Below are positions 1 to 5,273 of a DNA stretch of 10,387 nt, piece after piece. Numbering within the stretch: the stretch's first letter is position 1; each line of letters starts with the position of its first letter. Origin of the DNA: Sulfuricurvum sp. (GTDB taxonomy: Bacteria; Campylobacterota; Campylobacteria; Campylobacterales; Sulfurimonadaceae); assembly GCA_022729835.1 (NCBI GenBank), contig DZBC01000057.1, positions 1 to 10,387 of the forward strand, in the 5' to 3' direction. The translations under genes were made by a program, and so were the position numbers. Below the pieces are notes generated by a model. It made no database searches. It was not told the DNA's origin and saw nothing but the letters and a program-made list of their open reading frames with translations.

Positions 1-1
1 G

Positions 2-226
2 CAAAGTTGTGTGGCACTCACCCCGCCTCAGGCCCCTTGTATGCGCATGACGCTCAGTTTTGCGGCGCTCTCCCAAGGCCGTCATCTGTTTGTGCATATC
101 GAAGGTGAGGAGAAGTGGCGTGTCTACTCAAGTGCCCTACAGCCTGGCAATGTAGAGAGTATGCCGATCCGCGCGTTTTTGCGCTCTGAGACGGCCAAAA
201 AGACGGAGGTTTTTTATGCCGCATGA
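2..226 (+). CDS. pgl: 6-phosphogluconolactonase, C-terminal fragment (5' end outside window)
   Basis: This would hydrolyse 6-phosphogluconolactone to 6-phosphogluconate in the cytosol, the step that feeds the dehydratase encoded next. Only about 74 C-terminal residues are in the window; the family is usually about 230-260 aa, and the reading frame stays open to the window edge. The visible part has the family's C-terminal pattern: a LTPPQAP turn, then a MRMTLSFAAL strand, then a FVHIEGEEKW segment matching the 'TGEEK' helix start of the glucosamine-isomerase/6-PGL fold, and a terminal hydrophobic strand ending FYAA. A GTG at 11 lies mid-domain and is not the real start. The stop overlaps the edd start by 11 nt, so the two are probably translationally coupled. 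Calling it DevB-type 6-PGL rests on this C-terminal resemblance plus the edd-eda context. Another member of the same isomerase superfamily is possible but less likely. Confidence 0.8.
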   Translation, partial: QSCVALTPPQAPCMRMTLSFAALSQGRHLFVHIEGEEKWRVYSSALQPGNVESMPIRAFLRSETAKKTEVFYAA

Positions 227-2036
227 GACCTTGATGCAGGTGACCGACGCGATCATAGTTCGCAGCCGCAAAAGTCGTAGTATCTATCTAGAGCGCATCG
301 ATGCGGCAAAGGCTAAAGGGCCCGTACGTCAGGCGCTGGGCTGCAGCAACCTCGCCCACGCCGTCGCGCCTCTGGACGCTGCGGAAAAAGAGGCGCTGCT
401 GCGCTCGCAGCGACGCCACATCGCCATTGTTACTGCGTATAACGATATGCTCTCCGCGCATGAACCTTATAAAAGCTATCCGCCGCTGATCAAGCGCGCT
501 TTGGCCTTTGCGGGCTCAAGCGCTCAGGTGGCGGGGGCGGTGCCGGCCATGTGCGACGGTGTGACCCAGTCGCAGCCGGGCATGGAGCTAAGCCTCTTTA
601 GCCGCGACGTGATCGCTATGGGGACTGCGGTGGCGATGGCGCACAATATGTTTGATGCGGGGCTGTACTTGGGTGTGTGCGATAAGATCGTGCCGGGGCT
701 ACTGATCGGAGCACTTGGGTTTGGCCATCTGCCGGCGGTCTTTGTGCCGGCGGGACCGATGGATTCTGGCATCAGCAACGCCGAAAAGGCCAAGGTGCGC
801 CAGCGTTACACCGAGGGCAAGGCGGACCGCGCGGAGCTGCTGGCCGCAGAGAGCGCGTCGTACCACTCGACGGGTACATGTACCTTTTACGGTACGGCCA
901 ACTCCAACCAGATGCTTATGGAGATCATGGGGCTGCATCTTCCGGGCAGCTCTTTTGTGCCGACCAATACACCGCTACGCGACGCGCTCACCGAAGAGGC
1001 AGCGCGCGTTGCGTTGCGTCTGTGTGAAGCGGGTGTGTCGCTGGGGCGGATGCTGGATGAACGCAGTTTTGTCAATGCTATTGTGGGTCTGCTCGCTACG
1101 GGCGGATCGACCAACCACACCATCCACCTCATTGCCATGGCGCGCGCGGCGGGGATCGTGCTGTGCTGGGAGGATTTTGACGCGCTCTCGCACGTGGTGC
1201 CGCTGCTGTGCAAGATGTATCCCAACGGTTCAGCCGACGTGAATCACTTCCACCAAGCCGGAGGCATGGGGGTGCTGATGGCTGAGTTGCTGCATGCGGG
1301 ATTGCTGCATGAAGAGGTGCAGACCATCATGGGGCAGGGACTCTCTCACTATCTCTGTACGCCGCGTCTGGAAGAGGGAGTATTGCGCTTTGACGCGGTG
1401 CGTGCGCACTCTGCCGATACGTCGGTGCTGGGTTCGTGTGCGCAGCCTTTTGATACGCAAGGCGGCTTACGGCTGCTGCGCGGCAACATTGGGCGTAGCG
1501 TCATCAAGACCTCCGCACTGCAGAGCACCCAGCGCTTCATCGAAGCTCCGGCGATGATTTTTGAGTCGCAAGAGGCGCTGGATGCGGCGTTTAAGGCGGG
1601 TAAACTGGAGCGCGATTTTATCGCCGTCGTGCGCTTTCAGGGGCCAAGCGCCAACGGTATGCCCGAGCTGCACGGGCTCATGAAGCCTATGGGCGTGCTG
1701 CAAGATCGGGGCTTTAAAGTGGCCATCGTTACGGATGGGCGGATGTCGGGCGCTTCGGGCAAGGTGCCCTCAGCCATACATGTAAGCCCCGAAGCTGCCA
1801 AAGGGGGCGTAATTGCCTTGATTGAAGAGGGTGATAAGATTCGGCTGGATTGTGAGAATGGGGTGATGGAGCTGCTTGTCGATGAAACGACGCTGCGCAG
1901 CCGCTCGCCAAAGGTGCGCGATCTAAGCGCCAATCGACATGGTATGGGGCGTGAGCTTTTTGGCATCATGCGCCGTACATGTAACGCTGCGGACGAAGGT
2001 GCCTGCAGCTTCACTTTGCCAGGAGAAGAGTTATGA
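216..2036 (+). CDS. edd: Phosphogluconate dehydratase (Entner-Doudoroff)
   Basis: Dehydrates 6-phosphogluconate to 2-keto-3-deoxy-6-phosphogluconate (KDPG) in the cytosol. The 606-aa product matches E. coli Edd (603 aa) along its whole length as I remember it. Shared landmarks are YNDMLSAHEPY (about 75-85), PAMCDGVTQ (110-118), LGVCDKIVPG (152-161), TGTCTFYGTAN (219-229), LLATGGSTNH, YPNGSADVNHF, and VTDGRMSGASGKVPSAIHV near the C-terminus. Cys113, Cys155 and Cys222 sit where the IlvD/Edd family places iron-sulphur cluster cysteines. The start at ATG 216 is supported by a GGAGG six bases upstream and by an N-terminus aligned to the E. coli protein. It overlaps pgl by 11 nt and eda by 4 nt (ATGA). 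Three TACATGTA palindromes fall inside it. One of them encodes the codons around Cys222. The enzyme is expected to be oxygen-sensitive because of the cluster. Confidence 0.97.
   Translation: MPHETLMQVTDAIIVRSRKSRSIYLERIDAAKAKGPVRQALGCSNLAHAVAPLDAAEKEALLRSQRRHIAIVTAYNDMLSAHEPYKSYPPLIKRALAFAGSSAQVAGAVPAMCDGVTQSQPGMELSLFSRDVIAMGTAVAMAHNMFDAGLYLGVCDKIVPGLLIGALGFGHLPAVFVPAGPMDSGISNAEKAKVRQRYTEGKADRAELLAAESASYHSTGTCTFYGTANSNQMLMEIMGLHLPGSSFVPTNTPLRDALTEEAARVALRLCEAGVSLGRMLDERSFVNAIVGLLATGGSTNHTIHLIAMARAAGIVLCWEDFDALSHVVPLLCKMYPNGSADVNHFHQAGGMGVLMAELLHAGLLHEEVQTIMGQGLSHYLCTPRLEEGVLRFDAVRAHSADTSVLGSCAQPFDTQGGLRLLRGNIGRSVIKTSALQSTQRFIEAPAMIFESQEALDAAFKAGKLERDFIAVVRFQGPSANGMPELHGLMKPMGVLQDRGFKVAIVTDGRMSGASGKVPSAIHVSPEAAKGGVIALIEEGDKIRLDCENGVMELLVDETTLRSRSPKVRDLSANRHGMGRELFGIMRRTCNAADEGACSFTLPGEEL
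874..883. repeat. TACATGTA palindrome, copy 1 (GTACATGTAC)
   Basis: A perfect 10-bp palindrome inside edd. It is read as the codons for Gly-Thr-Cys-Thr at the conserved TGTCT motif that includes the putative cluster ligand Cys222. The palindrome here is therefore laid over conserved protein sequence rather than being an insertion. Confidence 0.8.
1776..1785. repeat. TACATGTA palindrome, copy 2 (ATACATGTAA)
   Basis: The 8-bp core is perfect and lies inside edd. It encodes Ile-His-Val of the conserved SAIHVSPEA stretch, which is SAIHVTPEA in E. coli Edd. It is followed on the + strand by GCC, like most copies. Confidence 0.8.
1975..1984. repeat. TACATGTA palindrome, copy 3 (GTACATGTAA)
   Basis: Perfect 8-bp core in the poorly conserved C-terminal tail of edd, encoding part of RRTCNA. 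Confidence 0.8.
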
Positions 2037-2662
2037 CAGCCAATGAAGTATTGAGTGTATCCCCGATTGTTCCCGTGATTGCGATTGACGATGCCGCGCG
2101 TGCGGTCGATTTGGCCCATGCGCTGCTGGAAGGGGGAATCAGTATTATGGAGATCACGTTACGCACCGCTGCGGCGCTTGAAGCCATCGCTGCGGTGGCT
2201 TCTACGGTCAAGGGGATGTGCGTCGGTGCAGGCACCGTGCTCAACTTCGATCAGTTCGAACGTGCCGAAGATGCGGGTGCACAGTTTGTGATCAGCCCCG
2301 GTGCGACGCCCTCGCTCATGCACCACGCCAGCCACAAAAAGATCCCTTTTATTCTTGGGGTGGCTACCCCTACGGAGATTATGATGGCACAGGAGTATGG
2401 CTTTAATACGTTTAAGCTTTTTCCTGCCGAGGTGGTGGGCGGTACTGGTGCACTCAAAGCCTTATATGGCCCTTTTCCAACGGCTCGCTTTTGCCCTACG
2501 GGTGGTGTGAATCTGCAAAACTTGCGTGATTATCTTTCTCAGCCCAACGTGTTGTGTGTCGGTGGTACGTGGATTGCGACGCCAAGCCGTATTGCCAAAG
2601 GAGAATTTACGGCTATTTCTCAGGATGCACAAGAAGCGCTTAGCCTTCTCAAGGTACAATAG
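2033..2662 (+). CDS. eda: KDPG aldolase (2-dehydro-3-deoxy-phosphogluconate aldolase)
   Basis: Class I aldolase that splits KDPG into pyruvate and glyceraldehyde-3-phosphate, the last step of the Entner-Doudoroff route. At 209 aa it is the normal size for a single TIM-barrel Eda (about 213 aa in E. coli). Visible motifs are PIVPVIAIDD at the N-terminus, MEITLRT (39-45) with the general acid/base Glu40 and a substrate-binding Arg44, GAGTVL (66-71), ISPGATP, and FKLFPAE (127-133) with the Schiff-base Lys128. FCPTGGVN (153-160) is the phosphate-binding loop. The ATG start overlaps the edd stop as ATGA and has AGGAGA upstream, so edd and eda are translationally coupled. Some family members also act on 4-hydroxy-2-oxoglutarate or oxaloacetate; the neighbours make the KDPG role primary here. 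Confidence 0.96.
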   Translation: MTANEVLSVSPIVPVIAIDDAARAVDLAHALLEGGISIMEITLRTAAALEAIAAVASTVKGMCVGAGTVLNFDQFERAEDAGAQFVISPGATPSLMHHASHKKIPFILGVATPTEIMMAQEYGFNTFKLFPAEVVGGTGALKALYGPFPTARFCPTGGVNLQNLRDYLSQPNVLCVGGTWIATPSRIAKGEFTAISQDAQEALSLLKVQ

Positions 2663-2689
2663 CGTCCAAAATCCCTAAAGGTGTGATAA

Positions 2690-3508
2690 ATGATCAAGAA
2701 ATGCCTCTTTCCTGCTGCGGGTTATGGTACCCGCTTTTTACCAGCGACCAAGGCGACCCCAAAAGAGATGCTTCCGGTGCTTACCAAGCCACTGATTCAG
2801 TACGGTGTGGAGGAGGCGGTTCAAGCCGGTATCCCGACCATGGCCATCATTACGGGACGGGGAAAACGCGCAATTGAGGACCATTTTGACATCTCTTATG
2901 AGCTGGAGCACCAGATCAAGGGAACATCCAAAGAGCACCTGCTTGATCAAATCCGCTCACTTATTGACACTTGCACCTTCTCCTACACCCGCCAAGTTGA
3001 GATGAAGGGCTTAGGTCATGCGATTCTCACAGGAGAGACACTGATCGGCAATGAGCCGTTTGCGGTTATTCTCGCCGACGACCTCTGTGATGGCAATGTA
3101 CTCGAACAGATGAAAAATCTCTTCAACAAGTACCGCTGTTCCATCGTGGCCATCGAAGAGATCCCGCAGCAAGACACCAACAAATACGGCGTCATCGCAG
3201 GCAAACAGATCGAAGAGGATGTCTACATGGTACACACGATGGTGGAAAAACCCGCTCCCGAAGAGGCGCCAAGCAACCTCGCCATCATCGGTCGCTACAT
3301 CCTCACCCCCGATATTTTCGATATTTTGCGCGAAACCAAACCCGGCAAAGGGGGCGAGATCCAGATCACCGATGCGCTCATGACCCAAGCACAGCGCGGT
3401 ATGGTACTGGCGTACAAATTTAAAGGGAAGCGTTTTGACTGCGGTAGCGTCGATGGCTTCGTCGAGGCGACGAACTACTTTTATAATCTGGAAAAAGAGA
3501 AGCAGTAA
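2690..3508 (+). CDS. galU: UTP--glucose-1-phosphate uridylyltransferase
   Basis: Makes UDP-glucose and pyrophosphate from UTP and glucose-1-phosphate, supplying cell-surface polysaccharide synthesis. The 272-aa product has the bacterial GalU signature: FPAAGYGTRFLP (7-18) as the nucleotide-binding loop, then ATPKEMLP (22-29) with the phosphate-contacting Lys25. VILADD (126-131) carries the metal-binding aspartate, and there is a MVEKP motif and a GKGGEIQITDA segment near the C-terminus. The length agrees with epsilonproteobacterial GalU, which is shorter than the 302-aa E. coli enzyme. Start ATG 2690 has AAAGGTG upstream. It lies 27 nt after eda in the same direction and is likely the last gene of the pgl-edd-eda-galU operon. 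Its TAA stop falls within a long perfect palindrome. The link to Entner-Doudoroff genes suggests coordinated use of hexose phosphates, which is an inference. Confidence 0.96.
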   Translation: MIKKCLFPAAGYGTRFLPATKATPKEMLPVLTKPLIQYGVEEAVQAGIPTMAIITGRGKRAIEDHFDISYELEHQIKGTSKEHLLDQIRSLIDTCTFSYTRQVEMKGLGHAILTGETLIGNEPFAVILADDLCDGNVLEQMKNLFNKYRCSIVAIEEIPQQDTNKYGVIAGKQIEEDVYMVHTMVEKPAPEEAPSNLAIIGRYILTPDIFDILRETKPGKGGEIQITDALMTQAQRGMVLAYKFKGKRFDCGSVDGFVEATNYFYNLEKEKQ

Positions 3509-3531
3509 ACGCTTACATGTAAGCGTTTACT
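3504..3531. repeat. 28-nt perfect palindrome at the galU 3' end (contains TTACATGTAA)
   Basis: Both halves match perfectly over 28 nt, centred on the palindrome TTACATGTAA at 3513-3522, with arms beginning AGTAAACGC. As RNA it would form a long hairpin, but no T-run follows, so a classical intrinsic terminator is not supported. Each arm is also close to the GTAAnCGnTTAC form used by LacI/GalR-family operators (for example GTAAACGCTTAC). The galU stop TAA lies in the left arm, and an AT-rich cassette begins just downstream. Possible roles are a transcript 3' end or mRNA stabiliser, an operator for the next gene pair, or an insertion junction. The sequence does not decide between these. Confidence 0.85.
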
Positions 3532-3567
3532 TCATGGGGAAATGCCCCCCTCTTGCGGGAGAGATTC

Positions 3568-3876
3568 ATGTTTAATCTTGAGAGAATACGAAAAGATTGT
3601 TTTTGGGATTTGCAGATCTCAAGCGAAGACATTAATGATGTACTGAAAAGCAGTGATCATAAAAAAATCACTATGCTTTTTGAAAAGATTTTACTCAACA
3701 GTACAGCACTCTTTCATGATCTGGAACTGTTTGATAAAAAACAGTTAGAAGTTTTACTGGAAAACTATAAAGTTCCGCAGTTCAACGGTGCGTATGCGTT
3801 CAGACGCAAAAATATGGCTGAAGTCTTTTTTTTTGATAAACCCCTATTGATCGATGAGCTAAAATGGACAGCATAG
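3568..3876 (+). CDS. Hypothetical protein, candidate antitoxin paired with AbiEii-like toxin
   Basis: I do not recognise a named family. The 102-aa product is charged and predicted to be mostly helical, without signal peptide or membrane segment. It starts FNLERIRKDCFWDL and ends with a DELKW stretch. The start at ATG 3568 is preferred over an in-frame TTG at 3553 because GGGAGAG lies just upstream. It overlaps the next gene by 13 nt, so the pair must be co-translated, as is usual for antitoxin-toxin or partner pairs. Base composition is clearly AT-rich compared with the flanking genes, which suggests horizontal acquisition. It has no visible winged-helix like that of classical AbiEi antitoxins. 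The antitoxin role is inferred only from position and size. It could instead be an accessory or substrate-binding partner of the nucleotidyltransferase. Confidence 0.7.
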   Translation: MFNLERIRKDCFWDLQISSEDINDVLKSSDHKKITMLFEKILLNSTALFHDLELFDKKQLEVLLENYKVPQFNGAYAFRRKNMAEVFFFDKPLLIDELKWTA

Positions 3877-4502
3877 ATTATCAAAAGCTCTATCGTCTTC
3901 AAGATGAGGTTTTAAAAGTAGTTTTTGAGACCGAACATGAGTTTTATCTCACAGGCGGTACGTGTCTTAGCCGCTTTTATGTAGAGAAAAGATATTCAGA
4001 CGATTTAGATTTTTTTACCAACCAATCCCCAAGATACAGCTTTGCCGTCAAAAACATCAAAAATGCGTTAAAAGCGAAGTTTGACCTCGTCGTCGAAGTT
4101 GAGTCAAAAGATTTCACTAGGTTTAAAATTGATGACTTATTGCAAGTTGATTTTGTCAATGATATATCATTTCGATACAAAGAGCCAATAGTCACTTCGG
4201 AACATTATCTTTTGGACACTATCGAGAATATTTTGAGCAATAAAATCACTGCAGTCATCGGTAGAGATAATCCAAAAGACATATTTGACATTTATCTGAT
4301 TTGGAAATTTCATGCATTTGATTGGAGTGAGATGCTTGATGCCGCACACAAAAAGGCCGGTTTTTCAAATGAAGAATTGATCATCAGACTAAAAAGTTTT
4401 CCCGTAGATTTATTGCAAGAAATAAAAATTTCGGATAATACTTTTTTGAATGACTTTGAGAGAGAATTTCCTTTGATTATTGATGAGATCAATAAAACTT
4501 AG
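3864..4502 (+). CDS. Nucleotidyltransferase, AbiEii/AbiGii toxin family (DUF1814)
   Basis: A 212-aa DNA-polymerase-beta-fold nucleotidyltransferase. The family includes type IV abortive-infection toxins and MenA-like enzymes that add nucleotides to tRNA or other acceptors. The catalytic signature is complete: YLTGGTCLSR (28-37) with Gly31-Gly32, then RYSDDLDFF (43-51) with the metal-binding Asp47 and Asp49. A third acidic position is likely in LQVDFVND (Asp96). The downstream helix motif NKITAVIGRDNPKDIFDIY (126-144) carries the family's Lys, Arg and Lys-Asp residues. The enzyme is therefore probably active. The start at ATG 3864 overlaps the upstream gene by 13 nt with only a weak ribosome-binding site, implying translational coupling. 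One sampled 60-nt line of this gene (4381-4440) is 27% GC, against 63% in a sampled edd line (541-600). Its target cannot be told from the sequence. Confidence 0.88.
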   Translation: MDSIDYQKLYRLQDEVLKVVFETEHEFYLTGGTCLSRFYVEKRYSDDLDFFTNQSPRYSFAVKNIKNALKAKFDLVVEVESKDFTRFKIDDLLQVDFVNDISFRYKEPIVTSEHYLLDTIENILSNKITAVIGRDNPKDIFDIYLIWKFHAFDWSEMLDAAHKKAGFSNEELIIRLKSFPVDLLQEIKISDNTFLNDFEREFPLIIDEINKT

Positions 4503-4513
4503 GTGTATAGCTT

Positions 4514-4726
4514 TTACTGTACGCTAATGCTCACTTCACCAAGCGTTATCGTCTCGCCTTTCACGATCTTAGCCCGCTTGCGCGTTTCTACTTCACCGTT
4601 ACGCAGCACGACACCTCCGGCGACGAGGGCTTTGGCTTCGCCGCCGTTATCGACAAGGTCGAGCACTTTGATCAGCTTATACAGCTCGATGTAGGGCTGC
4701 TCGCCCAGCTCAAAACGCAGCGTCAT
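4514..4726 (-). CDS. YbcJ-like S4-domain RNA-binding protein
   Basis: A 70-aa protein made of a single S4-like domain, resembling E. coli YbcJ (about 70 aa). It shares the pattern of a short N-terminal strand (LRFELGEQPYIEL), a helix with LYKLIKVLDLVDNGGEAK, and the AGGVVLRNGEVETRKRAKI loop with basic residues, which in S4 domains contacts RNA. The true start is the ATG at 4726, because the reading frame extends upstream only through another gene. The start overlaps the stop of the upstream 173-aa gene as ATGA. It ends 11 nt from the converging toxin gene, with no obvious terminator between them. The role is probably structured-RNA or ribosome-related binding in the cytosol; the exact partner is unknown even for the family. 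Confidence 0.85.
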   Translation of the reverse strand: MTLRFELGEQPYIELYKLIKVLDLVDNGGEAKALVAGGVVLRNGEVETRKRAKIVKGETITLGEVSISVQ

Positions 4727-5244
4727 GCGGAGGTGTCCAGCACCGAGTAGCCCAGTTCTGCCATCTTGTCGTCGATCATTTTGGCGGCTTTTTCGATGGT
4801 GGCGTAGCTGATGTCGGGGAGTTTGCCGCCCCAAGTGGCTTCGGCATCTTTGAAGCCTTGCATGATTCCCTCTCGGCCTTCTCGCATCAGCTTCTCATCG
4901 CCGCCCGAACCCATGATGACAAAGTCGGCGATGCGCTGCGCAGTCTGATCGATACCGAAAAAACCGTCGTCGCCGACTAGTTTGGTGGCTTCTTCTTGCG
5001 AGAGCTCGGAGATGGGTTTGCCCTCATAACCGATCCCTTGCAAAAAATCCTGAAACTTCGCGTATTCGGCTTCAAACGGGTCTTGATCCAGCGTGCTTTG
5101 CAGCTCAAAACTGTTGCTTGAGAAGCTAAAAGAGCTAAGCTCAAAACTGTTCGTCTGTGTCCCGTTTGACTCACTGCGCTGCATCTGCGCGACGCTGTAG
5201 CTGGCATAGAGCATGTTGGCGCTCAAGTTGTTATTGACATTCAT
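4723..5244 (-). CDS. Hypothetical protein, DUF5610-like or so-called hydrogenase-4 component G-like
   Basis: The 173-aa product has two parts. The N-terminal half (about 1-55) is Asn/Ser-rich, low in complexity and probably disordered. The C-terminal half is helical with a distinctive run: IADFVIMGSGGDEKLMREGRE, then IMQGFKDAEATWGGKLPDISY. I recall this pattern from Campylobacterota and gammaproteobacterial proteins labelled DUF5610 or, misleadingly, 'hydrogenase-4 component G'; this is memory and not a search. No signal peptide, transmembrane segment or catalytic motif is visible, and no hydrogenase genes are nearby. The start at ATG 5244 has GGAG upstream. It lies 29 nt downstream of ackA in the same direction and overlaps the S4 gene by ATGA, so it is probably in the pta-ackA transcript. 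Confidence 0.8.
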   Translation of the reverse strand: MNVNNNLSANMLYASYSVAQMQRSESNGTQTNSFELSSFSFSSNSFELQSTLDQDPFEAEYAKFQDFLQGIGYEGKPISELSQEEATKLVGDDGFFGIDQTAQRIADFVIMGSGGDEKLMREGREGIMQGFKDAEATWGGKLPDISYATIEKAAKMIDDKMAELGYSVLDTSA

Positions 5245-5273
5245 AGCCGCTCCTTTTTTTCTATGATCGGCAT

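Noticed and set aside
715..1242. A 175-codon + frame inside edd, and a 166-codon + frame at 6395-6895 opposite pta
   Set aside because: Both overlap genes with full-length family matches. The translations are Arg/Cys- or Gly/Asp-skewed and lack ribosome-binding sites.
3504..3531. Palindrome as a classical Rho-independent terminator of galU
   Set aside because: The hairpin is strong, but it is followed by TTCATGGGG rather than a T-run, and its stem starts inside the galU stop codon. It is kept as a repeat of unknown role.
3536..3548. Small GGGG/CCCC hairpin upstream of the candidate antitoxin
   Set aside because: Only a 4-bp stem with a 5-nt loop, likely to occur by chance; no link to the RBS that would support an attenuator.
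4727..4834. A 36-codon N-terminal extension of the S4 protein
   Set aside because: It would be encoded out of frame within the 173-aa gene. The ATGA overlap at 4723-4726 and the YbcJ-like length favour the shorter protein.
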